64,000 nucleotides of DNA from Pontibacter aydingkolensis (GTDB lineage Bacteria > Bacteroidota > Bacteroidia > Cytophagales > Hymenobacteraceae): positions 62,001 through 126,000 of the forward strand of contig NZ_JAHYXK010000012.1 of NCBI RefSeq assembly GCF_019443125.1, read 5' to 3'. The notes under the pieces are model-generated. The model saw only the letters and a program-made list of their open reading frames with translations. It searched no databases and was not told where the DNA came from. The position numbers and the translations under genes were made by a program. Of the stretch, positions 43,562-54,700 are shown in pieces (within the stretch, counting starts at the first letter, position 1; each line of letters starts with the position of its first letter).

Positions 43562-46500
43562 ATGATAAAACGTTTACTTCAGTATTCATTTATTGCTGTT
43601 GCGACACTAGTTATGCTGTTGCAGTTCTATGGTAACAGCACCGCCACTTCTTTCGGCGAAAACATCCAATCTACCTTCAAAGCATTATTAGCAGATCCTG
43701 TTGCTCTTTCTGCCGATTCTGTTTCTGCTATGCCAGATACAGAGGTAGTGGTGCCTGTGCGTGTAAAAAGCTTTAGAAACATCATTACAGGCCAGGGCAC
43801 CATCTCATTTGACCCTGCAGTTGCAAGTTTTGTAGGAGTAGAACAGTATGGCTTACCTGGCATGGGAAGTTCAAACTTTGGAACAGCTCAGGCTAGCAAC
43901 GGTAAGGTTATCTTCTCCTGGGATGATGCCACACTGGCAGGAAAGACTTTGGCGGATAATGCCGTTATTTTTGCTATCCGTTTTAAGGTGGTTGGGACAT
44001 ACGGCAAAAGCAGTAACATCAGCTTTATTAACAGTCCTGCAGCTATAGAGTTCGTTGATAAGGATTTTATTACGATACCTACTACTCTCAAAGCTGGTAA
44101 GGTGCAAGTGCCGGCATACTCTATCACAACAAGTGCTTTAGCTAGCAACAGCTTGTGCACAGAAAGCAACGTGAGGGTTGCCTTTACAACAGAAGGTACT
44201 TATACTTCTGACAACTTATTTACAGCGCAGCTTTCAGATGCTAACGGATCTTTTGCTGCCTCGACGGTTATTGGTACAGGAACTGCTAGTCCAATTGCTG
44301 CAACGATACCTTCAACTGTCGCTGAAGGTACAGGTTACCGTATCAGGGTGATAGCTTCTTCACCTGCTATTACCGGAACGAATAACGGCAGCAACATTTC
44401 TATCAGCACAACACCTGCTGCACCAACTACAACTGGAGCAGAACGTTGTGGATCGGGTACAGTAACTTTAACAGCTAGCGGAGCTCCAACAGGCGGTTCT
44501 TACCGCTGGTATACTACTTCCACAGGCGGAACAGCCATAGCTGGTGAAACAGGTGCTACCTATACTACTCCAAGTATAAACGCTACTACAACCTATTATG
44601 TAGCAGCGGTTAGTAGCTCAGGTTGTGAAAGTATTAGGGTAGCCGTTGAAGCGAAAGTAATACCGGCCTTGGCTAATAATACCATATCTTCAGATCAGAT
44701 TATATGTAGCGGGGCGACTCCTGCTCAGCTTACTGGTACGCTTCCAACAGGCGGGACTGGCACATACACTTATGCCTGGGAACAGAGTACAGATGGATCA
44801 ACTTTCACAGCTATAGCTGGTGCAGCTGATCAGAACTATACACCTGGTGCCCTTACAGCAGATACTTGGTTCAGAAGAAAAGTAGCTTCAGGTAGTGTGT
44901 GCTCCGAAAGTATAAGCAGCACGATAAAAGTCTCTATTTCTCCGATGCCAGCCGCTCCTACGGCCAGTGACGCGGTAATATGTGAAGGCGCAACTGCCAC
45001 ACTAAGTATAACCTCTCCGAACGCTGCCTATACGTACCGCTGGTATACAGCTGAAACAGGTGGTACATTATTAGCTTCAGGCGCTTTTTACACTACACCT
45101 GTACTAAGTGCAACCACAACTTATTATGTAGAAACGCTGAGTGCTGCGGGCTGTATGAGTTCCAGAACAGCAGTTACTGTAACTGTAAATGCTGTGCCTG
45201 CTGCGCCAACTGTTACAGGTGCTGAGCGCTGTGGTACTGGTGCTGTTACTTTATCTGCTTCAGGTGCACCGATAGGGGCAAGCTATCACTGGTATACGGC
45301 TGCTGTTGGCGGTACAGCCATTAGTGGAGAAACAGCTGAAACTTACACTACTACAAGCCTTTCATCTACGGCTACTTACTATGTATCAGTAGTGAGCAGC
45401 TCAAACTGCGAGAGCCCTAGAACGGCTGTAACGGCTACAATAAATTCTGTGCCAACTGCCCCAACTGCTTCTGATGTTGAACGATGCGGAGCAGGTACAG
45501 TAACCTTAACAGCCAGCGGGGCGCCATCAGGAGCTAGCTACCGCTGGTATACAACAGCTACTGGCGGTACTGCCATTAGCGGTGCTACGGGTGCTTCTTA
45601 TACTACTCCAAGCTTGAGTGCAACCACTACTTATTATGTGTCTGTAGTTAACGGCTCAAACTGCGAAAGTACCCGAACAGCAGTTACGGCTACGGTTAAG
45701 GAAGTGCCAGCCACACCTACCGCTACAGCTGCACCTGTTCAGGTTGGAGGCACGCTCAACTTAAGTGCCAGCACAGTAGCAGGAGCCACCTATACCTGGA
45801 CCGGGCCAAATAGCTTTACTTCTACCATGCAATATCCTGCCATTGCAAAGGCAACACTAGCAAACTCTGGTACTTACAGCGTGGTAGCAACCATTAATGG
45901 CTGTAGCAGCGAAGCAGGTACTGTAGACGTAACGGTAATAGATGTGCAACCAGTAACTTTTGATGCAGACTCTCTAAGCGGTTATCAGAATACGGAAGTT
46001 GTGATTCCTGTAAGGGTAAAAGGTTTTGCCAACATTGTAAGCATGCAATACAGCGTAAACTGGGACGCTACTGTAGCAACTTTCATGGCTGTAGAAGACT
46101 TTGGCTTAACTAACCTTACTGCTACAAGTTTTGGCACCAGCCAGGCATCTACTGGTAAACTGATGCTATCCTGGAGCGATGCTTCTCTAAACGCCTACTC
46201 TCTGCCTGATACAACTGTACTGTTTAACCTTCGCCTGAAATTAACTGGTGCCATGGGTGCAAGCACACCGGTTACTATAACAGGCACGCCTACTCCTATA
46301 GAGGTGTCAGAAAAGAATGGCTTTGTTGTACCTGTTAAAACTCTAGCCGGAGCCGCTACCGTGCGTAAGCTGCTTAAGATCAGCGGAAAAATTAAGTCTG
46401 AGCAAAGTGAGGGGATACGTACTGTAAATGTTATAGCATCCGGTGGCACTACTCCAGTACCATTTGAGACGAAGCCGGACGGACTGTATGAGTTTGAGGT

Positions 46501-47629
46501 GATGCAGAATGGTACTTACACTATCAGTCCTTTCAAAAACAATGATGTGGAGGCGTACAATGGTATCACTACCCTGGACATTGCCTTGATCAGAAGACAC
46601 ATCTTAGCTGTTACGGCTTTAGGATCGCCTTATAAAATGCTGGCAGCAGATGCGGATAACTCCGGTACTATCACTACAACCGACATTGCCACCATACGAA
46701 AAGTTGTATTAACTATCGACACTCACTTCCCAGGGAAGCGTCAATGGAGGTTTGTGCCGCAGAATTTTACATTCAGCGATCCAGCTAATCCTTTCCCGTT
46801 CAAAGACTCTGTACAGGTACATACCAATATTGTAAAGGCACTAACAGGGCAGGATTTTATAGGTGTGAAAATAGGTGATGTAAACAATACCTGGGATGCC
46901 AGCACGGCAAGACTAGCTACTGCCGGTAACCTGCAGGTACAGCTAAATGATCAACAGGTAATCCCTGGCTCTGAAGTACTGGTGCCTGTAAAGGTGTATG
47001 ATTTCAAGAACGTGAGTAGTTACCAGTTCACGCTTAATTGGGATCCAAAAGTGCTGGAATATCAAAGTATAGAAAACGGGGCTACGCAAGCTGCATTCGG
47101 TTCACATAGAGTAAGCGAAGGAAAACTGACCACAGCCTGGGACGACCCCGCAGGTAAGAGCCAGACCTTAACGGAAGGAAGCGCGATCTTCTACATGAAG
47201 TTTAAAGCCATAGGGGAGGTGAACACACAAACTGATGTGGCTATTACTTCTGACCTTACCCGCAGCGTTGCCTATAACCAAAACCTGCAGCAACTGAATG
47301 TAAAGCCAATAAAGGCAAGTATAGCGCTTCGAAGTACAGCTGTTCCTGTTATAACAGGGTATACTTTACACCAGAACGCTCCGAACCCATTCTCACAAAG
47401 CGGTACCACTATCCGCTTCAGCATACCGGAGCAGGAGGAGGTAACTATCAGCGTCTACAACTCTTTGGGCCAGCTGGTAAGAACTTACCGCAATACCTAT
47501 GCCGCTGGTGAGCATGAGATTTTCTGGGACGGCAAAAACAGCAAGGGCCACGCACTAAGCAAAGGCACCTACTTCTACCGTATGGAGGCCGGAAAATTCA
47601 CAGAGGTTAAGCGAGCCATCCTTTTCTAA
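43562..47629 (+). CDS. Secreted multidomain surface protein with three cohesin-like, one dockerin-like and Ig-like domains, T9SS-sorted
   Basis: A 1355-residue protein with a signal peptide (about 1-30). In order: a cohesin-like domain (46-185, ADSVSAMPDTEVVVPVRVKS), a beta domain (190-290), about six Ig-like repeats with the pattern CGSGTVTLTASG...YRWYTT...TTYYVAAV (290-800), a second cohesin-like domain, a dockerin-like module with NGITTLDIALIRRHIL and AADADNSGTITTTDIA, a third cohesin-like domain, and a C-terminal T9SS sorting domain (about 1257-1355, NAPNPFSQSG ... GTYFYRMEAGKF). Probably displayed on the cell surface. It is the first of four related genes in an apparently inserted block. 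No catalytic domain is seen. Confidence 0.88.
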   Translation: MIKRLLQYSFIAVATLVMLLQFYGNSTATSFGENIQSTFKALLADPVALSADSVSAMPDTEVVVPVRVKSFRNIITGQGTISFDPAVASFVGVEQYGLPGMGSSNFGTAQASNGKVIFSWDDATLAGKTLADNAVIFAIRFKVVGTYGKSSNISFINSPAAIEFVDKDFITIPTTLKAGKVQVPAYSITTSALASNSLCTESNVRVAFTTEGTYTSDNLFTAQLSDANGSFAASTVIGTGTASPIAATIPSTVAEGTGYRIRVIASSPAITGTNNGSNISISTTPAAPTTTGAERCGSGTVTLTASGAPTGGSYRWYTTSTGGTAIAGETGATYTTPSINATTTYYVAAVSSSGCESIRVAVEAKVIPALANNTISSDQIICSGATPAQLTGTLPTGGTGTYTYAWEQSTDGSTFTAIAGAADQNYTPGALTADTWFRRKVASGSVCSESISSTIKVSISPMPAAPTASDAVICEGATATLSITSPNAAYTYRWYTAETGGTLLASGAFYTTPVLSATTTYYVETLSAAGCMSSRTAVTVTVNAVPAAPTVTGAERCGTGAVTLSASGAPIGASYHWYTAAVGGTAISGETAETYTTTSLSSTATYYVSVVSSSNCESPRTAVTATINSVPTAPTASDVERCGAGTVTLTASGAPSGASYRWYTTATGGTAISGATGASYTTPSLSATTTYYVSVVNGSNCESTRTAVTATVKEVPATPTATAAPVQVGGTLNLSASTVAGATYTWTGPNSFTSTMQYPAIAKATLANSGTYSVVATINGCSSEAGTVDVTVIDVQPVTFDADSLSGYQNTEVVIPVRVKGFANIVSMQYSVNWDATVATFMAVEDFGLTNLTATSFGTSQASTGKLMLSWSDASLNAYSLPDTTVLFNLRLKLTGAMGASTPVTITGTPTPIEVSEKNGFVVPVKTLAGAATVRKLLKISGKIKSEQSEGIRTVNVIASGGTTPVPFETKPDGLYEFEVMQNGTYTISPFKNNDVEAYNGITTLDIALIRRHILAVTALGSPYKMLAADADNSGTITTTDIATIRKVVLTIDTHFPGKRQWRFVPQNFTFSDPANPFPFKDSVQVHTNIVKALTGQDFIGVKIGDVNNTWDASTARLATAGNLQVQLNDQQVIPGSEVLVPVKVYDFKNVSSYQFTLNWDPKVLEYQSIENGATQAAFGSHRVSEGKLTTAWDDPAGKSQTLTEGSAIFYMKFKAIGEVNTQTDVAITSDLTRSVAYNQNLQQLNVKPIKASIALRSTAVPVITGYTLHQNAPNPFSQSGTTIRFSIPEQEEVTISVYNSLGQLVRTYRNTYAAGEHEIFWDGKNSKGHALSKGTYFYRMEAGKFTEVKRAILF

Positions 47630-47643
47630 GAACACCTTAAAAA

Positions 47644-47675
47644 GTAGCTGCAGGAATTACTGTGGCTACTCTTCC
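47644..47675 (+). terminator. Hairpin in the spacer after the first surface gene
   Basis: GTAGCTGC and GTGGCTAC form an imperfect stem followed by TCTTCCTT. The same hairpin occurs in the next spacer (51641-51672), so the spacer was duplicated with its gene. Confidence 0.5.
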
Positions 47676-47720
47676 TTATTTGGTGCAATTAATAATCTGT
47701 TCTTTCTCTGAAGCAAAAGC

Positions 47721-50700
47721 ATGAAACAAATTTACTTGCTGCTGTCTTATGTAAATAAGGTAAACTCATTGAAGTTTACTGTGCTGACAGTTTTGATATT
47801 AATCTCAAAAAATCCTTTACTGGCCCAAGCACCCATAACTAAAGAATGGGATAAAACTTTTGGGGGTGGTGAATGGGACCACTTTACAACCCTTGCATTA
47901 GCTACTGATGGCGGCTATCTAGTAGGCGGTTTTACTGATGCAAATGCTGGTGGCGACAAAAGCCAAAATTCAAAAGGTAGTTGGGATTATTGGGTGGTCA
48001 AACTCAATGCCGATGGAACAAAGGCTTGGGACAAAACCTTTGGGGGAGACAGTTCAGACTTACTTTATTCGGCAGTATCAACCTCAGATGGAGGCTTCTT
48101 ACTCACAGGATATTCTAACTCTACAAAAAAGCCTAATAGCGATAAAACTGAAAACCCTAAAGGTTCCGATTACTATAATGACTATTGGGTAATTAAGCTT
48201 AATGCCGACGGTACAAAAGCTTGGGATAGAACTTATGGGGGCGATAAAGATGATCATTTGTCATCCGTCATATCTACACCTGATGGCGGCTTTTTATTAG
48301 GCGGCTCCTCTTATTCAGGAAGTAGTGGAGAGAAATCAGAGGAAGCTAGAGGTCTTAGGGATTATTGGATAGTAAAGCTATATGCCGACGGTACAAAGGC
48401 TTGGGACAAAACCTATGGAGGAAGTGGAGATGATTTTTCTCCTGTTCTTACAGTATCACAAGATGGCAATTATTTAATAGCTGGCAATTCTAACTCTAGT
48501 TCTGATGGTGACAAAACTGAAACTAATAAAGGTAGCTATGACTATTGGATAATAAAAGTTGATACAAATGGTAATAAAATATGGGATAAAACCTATGGTG
48601 GGAATGGTTATGACTACTATCCTACTTTGGCCATATCACCGGATGGGGCAATATTATTAGGTGGATTTACTGACTCTGGTATAGGCGGTGATAAAACTGA
48701 TGCTTTAAAAGGCGGAGAAGACTATTGGGTGCTTAAGCTCAGTCCTGATGGTACGAAGATGTGGGATAAGAGTTATGGAGGTCCAAATCAAGACTGGCTT
48801 AAGTCTATAGTGGTGACAGCTGATGGTGGATACTTATTAGGTGGGTGGTCAAGCTCTGCGTCAATGGGTGATAACAGTGGGTCTGGCTATGGTTATTCAG
48901 ATTATTGGATAGTGAAAATTACTGCTGATGGCACAAAGGTTTGGGATAAGACCTATGGAGGGACTGGTTCTGATATGTTAAAATCTATGATTGCTACAGC
49001 AGAGGGCGGATATCTTTTAGGTGGAGAGTCTGACTCGGAGGCTAGTGGAAATAAGGTGGATGGAGTTAAGAGTGGCTGGGACTATTGGGTAGTGAAAATT
49101 AATGACAATGGTACTAAGATTTGGGACAAAAGCCTTGGAGGAAGTGCCTATGATAGTTTTCGTACTCTTACTTTGGCTATCGATAATGGATATCTTTTAG
49201 CAGGGAGTTCCTCTGCAGGTTCAGGCTCTGGTGCTGGTAGCAATAAATCAGAAGTCTCAAAGGGAGCAACCGATTATTGGGTAGTAAAGCTTGATGTAGA
49301 TGGCAAAAAGGAGTGGGATAGGACCTTTGGTGGACGAGATGGAGAAGATTTACAAGCTGTAATAAAAACAAAAGATGGAGGTTATTTGCTAGGAGGAAGC
49401 TCTGGTTCATATGCAAGCCATGATGTAACTGAAAATTCTAGAGGCATTACAGACTATTGGGTTGTAAAGCTTGACTCTAATGGTAATAAAATTTGGGATA
49501 AACGATTCGGAGGAGACGGTTATGATGATTTATATTCATTGGCCGAAACCCCTGACGGAGGGTATTTGCTCGCTGGAAACTCAAACTCAAGTGTCAGCGG
49601 TGACAAAACGGAAAATAATAGAAGTAGCTATGACTATTGGATCGTAAAAATTGACGCAAATGGTAACAAAATGTGGGATAGAACTTATGGGGGGAGTGGC
49701 TATGAACGCCTTTTTAGTATTCTTACAACACATGATGATAAGATTATATTAGGAGGAGAATCTAACTCAGAGGCAGATGGGGATAAGACTGAAAACTCAA
49801 AAGGCACGTTTGATTATTGGGTAGTAAAGTTAAATGATGATGGGTCTAAAATATGGGATAAAACTATTGGGGGAAGTAAAATAGATGTACTTTATTCCAT
49901 TTCATCTACCCTTGATAATAAATATTTGTTAGGTGGATGGTCAGATTCTGGGGCGGATGGTGACAAGACTGAAAGCTCGGTAGGTGGGGATGATTTTTGG
50001 GTTGTCAAAATTGATAGTGACGGAAATATCGTTTGGGATAAGACCATTGGAAGTAGCGGTTATGACTATTTATATTCCATCTCAAAAACTGCAGACGGAG
50101 GCTTTCTGCTGGGGGGAACCTCTAGCTCAGAAGTCAGCGGAGATAAGTCAGAGCCATCTAAAGGTGGAATAGATTACTGGGTCGTCAAGATTGATAGTGA
50201 CGGAAATATCGTTTGGGATAAAACCATTGGAGGGAAAGGGAACGATGATTTACCTTCTATTGCAACGACTGCAGACGGAGGCTTTCTACTAGGGGGAACC
50301 TCTAGCTCAGAAGTCAGCGGAGATAAGTCAGAGCCATCTAAAGGTGGAACAGATTACTGGGTATTGAAATATGTGTCTGCCATGGCTCCCACAGTTACTC
50401 TATCTGGTACAATCAACTCCCCAAGAGGTACTCCAATAAACAACTCTAGGGTGAAGTTGAAGGGTAGTAATGACAAACAAACCCTTACAACTTCTTCTAT
50501 TGGTAGTTTCTCTTTTACTCCTACCGAAACAGGTGCCTATAGCCTAGCTCCGGCGAGCAGAGGAGAGATAGACGCGACAAACGGCATCACCACCTTGGAT
50601 ATAGTACAGATTCAGCGCCATATTCTAGGAGTGAAACCGCTTGCAACACCTTACAAAATTATAGCGGCTGATGTAAATAACTCCGGCTCAGTTACCACTT

Positions 50701-51626
50701 TGGATATTGCGCTTATTCGCTCGCTTATCCTGCACAACAGTACCAGCTTCCCAGGCAATAGAAACTGGGCTTTCGTAAAGAGCGATTTCTTATTCACTGA
50801 TCCAACCAACCCTTTCCCTTTCGACAGCACCCGCACTTATAGCAAGGTTTCGGAGCTGAGTGATCAGGACTTCATCGGTATTAAGCTCGGAGATGTGAAC
50901 GACTCCTGGGATGCATCGGTAGCCAGAATAGCTTCTGCCGGAAATCTGTACTTTAACCTGCAGGATCAGCAAGTTAAACCCGGCACAGAAGTAGTTGTAC
51001 CGGTAACAGTAAGCGACTTCAAGAACGTGAGTGGGTATCAGTTCACCCTGAGTTGGGACCCGGAGGTGCTAGAGTTTTCCAGAGTAGAACATTCCGAGTT
51101 GGAAGCTAACTACGGCATGCAGAGTATTAAACAGGGGAAATTAACAACTGTATGGGCGGAGCCGAATGGCGGGAGCCTGAGCTTACCTAACGGTGCAGAA
51201 GCATTCAAGGTAAGGTTCAGGATAGTAGGAGGGAGCAAAGCGGAAAGTAAGGTGGAAATAGGCTCGGCGCTTACTAGGAGCGTGGCCTACACCGATGAAC
51301 TAGAACAGCTCAATGTCCGGTCTGAGCATGCTGTGGTTAAAGTAAAAGCACCTGCTTATTCTCTGTTCCAGAACTATCCAAACCCATTCTCGCAGAACGG
51401 AACAAGCATCCGTTTCAGCATTCCAGAGCAGGATGAGGTGAGCATCAGCATCTACAACTCTCTGGGCCAAGTGGTAAAAACCTTCAAGTGTACCTATGAG
51501 GCCGGGGAGCACGAACTTCTTTGGGACGGAAAAAACCAGCAGGGACAAAGGCTCAACAGGGGCGCTTACTTCTATCGCATGGAGGCCGGCAGGTTTACAG
51601 AGGCCAAACAAGCCATTATTCAATAA
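47721..51626 (+). CDS. Secreted protein with 14 propeller-like repeats plus dockerin- and cohesin-like modules, T9SS-sorted
   Basis: A 1301-residue protein. Residues about 42-890 are 14 tandem repeats of about 60 residues, each running WDKTYGGxGxD...DGGYLLGGxSxS...GDKTE...DYWVVKLxxDGxK; the spacing suggests one or two beta-propellers. The last two repeats share nearly identical DNA with a 180-bp period. Then come a dockerin-like module (NGITTLDIVQIQRHIL, AADVNNSGSVTTLDIA), a cohesin-like domain (LQDQQVKPGTEVVVPVTVS) and a T9SS sorting domain (NYPNPFSQNG). The N terminus is odd: MKQIYLLL, copied from the next gene's start, precedes a second hydrophobic signal. Codon use in the repeats is more AT-rich than in neighbours. 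Confidence 0.87.
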   Translation: MKQIYLLLSYVNKVNSLKFTVLTVLILISKNPLLAQAPITKEWDKTFGGGEWDHFTTLALATDGGYLVGGFTDANAGGDKSQNSKGSWDYWVVKLNADGTKAWDKTFGGDSSDLLYSAVSTSDGGFLLTGYSNSTKKPNSDKTENPKGSDYYNDYWVIKLNADGTKAWDRTYGGDKDDHLSSVISTPDGGFLLGGSSYSGSSGEKSEEARGLRDYWIVKLYADGTKAWDKTYGGSGDDFSPVLTVSQDGNYLIAGNSNSSSDGDKTETNKGSYDYWIIKVDTNGNKIWDKTYGGNGYDYYPTLAISPDGAILLGGFTDSGIGGDKTDALKGGEDYWVLKLSPDGTKMWDKSYGGPNQDWLKSIVVTADGGYLLGGWSSSASMGDNSGSGYGYSDYWIVKITADGTKVWDKTYGGTGSDMLKSMIATAEGGYLLGGESDSEASGNKVDGVKSGWDYWVVKINDNGTKIWDKSLGGSAYDSFRTLTLAIDNGYLLAGSSSAGSGSGAGSNKSEVSKGATDYWVVKLDVDGKKEWDRTFGGRDGEDLQAVIKTKDGGYLLGGSSGSYASHDVTENSRGITDYWVVKLDSNGNKIWDKRFGGDGYDDLYSLAETPDGGYLLAGNSNSSVSGDKTENNRSSYDYWIVKIDANGNKMWDRTYGGSGYERLFSILTTHDDKIILGGESNSEADGDKTENSKGTFDYWVVKLNDDGSKIWDKTIGGSKIDVLYSISSTLDNKYLLGGWSDSGADGDKTESSVGGDDFWVVKIDSDGNIVWDKTIGSSGYDYLYSISKTADGGFLLGGTSSSEVSGDKSEPSKGGIDYWVVKIDSDGNIVWDKTIGGKGNDDLPSIATTADGGFLLGGTSSSEVSGDKSEPSKGGTDYWVLKYVSAMAPTVTLSGTINSPRGTPINNSRVKLKGSNDKQTLTTSSIGSFSFTPTETGAYSLAPASRGEIDATNGITTLDIVQIQRHILGVKPLATPYKIIAADVNNSGSVTTLDIALIRSLILHNSTSFPGNRNWAFVKSDFLFTDPTNPFPFDSTRTYSKVSELSDQDFIGIKLGDVNDSWDASVARIASAGNLYFNLQDQQVKPGTEVVVPVTVSDFKNVSGYQFTLSWDPEVLEFSRVEHSELEANYGMQSIKQGKLTTVWAEPNGGSLSLPNGAEAFKVRFRIVGGSKAESKVEIGSALTRSVAYTDELEQLNVRSEHAVVKVKAPAYSLFQNYPNPFSQNGTSIRFSIPEQDEVSISIYNSLGQVVKTFKCTYEAGEHELLWDGKNQQGQRLNRGAYFYRMEAGRFTEAKQAIIQ

Positions 51627-51640
51627 GAGCATTTATAAGG

Positions 51641-51672
51641 GTAGCCGCGGGAAATACTGTGGCTACTCTTCT
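51641..51672 (+). terminator. Hairpin in the spacer after the second surface gene
   Basis: GTAGCCGC pairs with GTGGCTAC across a 10-base loop, followed by TCTTCTTT. It is the paralogue of the hairpin at 47644. Confidence 0.55.
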
Positions 51673-51718
51673 TTATCTGTTATTCTACCAATACCCATAA
51701 TCACCCTAAAGCAAAAGC

Positions 51719-54700
51719 ATGAAACAGATTTACTTGCTGCTATTTCTCTTTGTTTTCTTAGGCTGCGGCTCTGCATTTAGCCAAACCTATATCCTGAACG
51801 AAGACTTCTCCTCAGCCTCAGAGGCTACTCCTCCAACTGGCTGGGCAAACACAACCGTTACCGGAGTGGCTACAGATAAGTGGCGCTTCGATAACATTGG
51901 TAACCGCAACCTGCCTTACCCATTCACGGGCAAGTTTGCCATTTTCGACAGCGACAACTACTCTAAAGCAGACGGTGCCGAGAATGTGATCCTAGAGTCG
52001 AAGTTCTTTGATGCTTCTATCAGTAACAATACTTTGATCACCTTTGACCACTTCTTCTCTGGAGGTAAAAATGGTAAAGGGACTTTAGAAGTATACAACG
52101 GCAGCAGCTGGAGCATTATTGCTACTTTCACCGATAGTACGGCACTTCCGGAAAGCAAGCTTTATAATCTTTCTTCTAAAGTAGGCGGTGTTACTAACGC
52201 GAAGGTCCGTTTCCGCTGGCAGGGTGATGCTTCTTATTTCTGGGCTATAGATAACATCCGGATTTACTCGCCACTCTCACGCGATGGAGGTATGGTGAAG
52301 CTTAACTCACCGGAGATGCCTTTCAACTCCGGAAGTCAGGCAATCAAAGTAACCTTAGCAAACTTCGGTATTGATGCATTAAAGAAGACAACGATAAAAT
52401 GGACAGTTAACGGAGTAGTGCAGCCTTCTAAAAACTGGACAGGTTCTTTGGCTATTGGAGCGACAGAAGAGAATATTAGTCTAGGCAATTTTACTTTCCA
52501 GCAGGGCAAGCAGTATCAGTTTAAGATTTGGCAGGAGAACCCGAATGGGCAGCCAGATTTGAATGCGCTGAATGATACCTCGTATGCGACTTTGTATAGC
52601 AGCCTTTCCGGCGTCTACACAATCGGCGGCACGTCTCCAGATTTCAAGACCTTCACGGAGGCTGTGACGGTGCTCAACAACGCCGGGATTGTGGGCCCTG
52701 TGACTTTCAGGGTCAGGAACGGCACCTACAGTGAGCAGATCGTGATCGGCAAGGTGACGGGAGCCTCGGCGGCGAATCGTATCGTTTTCGAGTCTGAGAG
52801 CGGGGACAGCACCAAGGCAGTTCTAAATTATACTATGAACAGCGTGTTAGATTACACCTTGCTTATTAACGGGGGGCAGCATCTCTCCTTCAGAAAGCTT
52901 GGCTTTAGAAGAATGGAGGGCAGATACTTGGTTAAGATCGAGAAAGGGAGTCAGTATGTGGGCTTTGAGAACTGCCATTTTGAAACTACTTATTCTCAAA
53001 GCGGAATAAATATTGCCGCCTCAGGCAATATAAGAATCTCCCAAAGCAACCTAAGCCAAGCCAAGATAAGCATTGGCAACTCTGGCGAATACCAGGATTA
53101 TACGCGTGTTAAAGACATCACGATTACGGGTAACACGATAGACAGCTACAGTTTTTACTCAAACGCCATAGAGGCCAATGGCTACTACGGGGGCATCGAC
53201 AACTTGATTATCGACTCCAACCAGACTACGGGGCAGATTACTTTAGCCAGTGGGCTTAGCAACAGCAGCGTAACAGGCAATAAGATAGGAGCCAGGCTAA
53301 CCTTTGACAACAATACTTATTATACCGGCACGGGCTATGTCTCTAATATGCCGGGCAACGTGATCTCGGGCAATATTATCACAGCCTCATCTCAGACCGG
53401 TACGGGAATGTATGTCACCAATCGCGTAGCCGAGGTGAGCGGCAACACTATAACCGGTGTTACCAACTCCATGGGCATGGGGCTAATCTCATTGAACGGA
53501 ACTTTGGTGGCCAATAACTTTATTCAGACCCAGGGGCAGGGAACCACCTACGGCATCTCCTTGAGCAACAGCTCAGACGTGAGGCTGGTCTTCAACAGCG
53601 TGCACACCACGGGCACGGATCTGAGCCAGGCGCGCGCCTTCCACTCGGCAACCGGCAACAGTAACCTGACGGTGAAGAACAACATCTTCTCAAACTCAGG
53701 CGGGGGCTACGCAGCCGTGTTTGAGGCGGCGCCTTCGGGCACAAACGACATCGACTACAACAACTACCACTCCTCGGGCGGCAGACTAGGGAAGTATACA
53801 GGCACCGATTACACGTCTCTCTCAGCCTGGGGGCAGGCGGTGAAGGGCGACGCCAACTCCAAATCAGTCAACCCCTTCTTCAAGTCAACAACAGGTCCGA
53901 GTGTAAATCATATAGTACTAAACAATGCAGGCATACCTGTTAACGGTATCGCTAAGGACATTAACGGTACCACGCGAAATACGAGCAAGCCGGACATCGG
54001 CGCCAAGGAATATACGCCTGCAGCGGTTGACGCAGGCTTGGATGCCTTTGTTTCCCCGACAAGTCCGCTCACCGGCACTTCAGCTCCCGTGAAAGTGCTT
54101 CTACGTAACCAAGGCCTAAGCCTCCTTTCTTCTGTGTCCGTTCAGTGGACGGTGAACGGTGTGGAGCAGGCACCCTACAACTGGAGCGGGAGCTTGGCAA
54201 ACGGCGCGGAGGAGGAGGTTACGCTGAAGACATACACCTTTACGGGTGCCCCGATCTTCAACATCAAAGCCTGGACAAGCAATCCTAACAGTCAACCGGA
54301 TCCGAACCGTTACAATGACACGGCTTCGGTGAAGAATCTTGTTGCAGCACTTTCCGGCGTCTACACAATCGGCGGCACGTCTCCAGATTTCAAGACCTTC
54401 ACGGAGGCTGTGACGGTGCTCAACAACGCCGGGATTGTGGGCCCTGTGACTTTCAGGGTCAGGAACGGCACCTACAGTGAGCAGATCGTGATCGGCAAGG
54501 TGACGGGAGCCTCGGCGGCGAATCGTATCGTTTTCGAGTCTGAGAGCGGGGACAGCACCAAGGCAGTTCTAAATTATACTATGAACAGCGTGTTAGATTA
54601 CACCTTGCTTATTAACGGGGGGCAGCATCTCTCCTTCAGAAAGCTTGGCTTTAGAAGAATGGAGGGCAGATACTTGGTTAAGATCGAGAAAGGGAGTCAG

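Noticed and set aside
47840-50370. The regular 180-bp periodicity considered as non-coding tandem repeats or a CRISPR array
   Set aside because: It is the codon-level trace of 14 protein repeats in one continuous reading frame; repeats are degenerate at DNA level except the last two.
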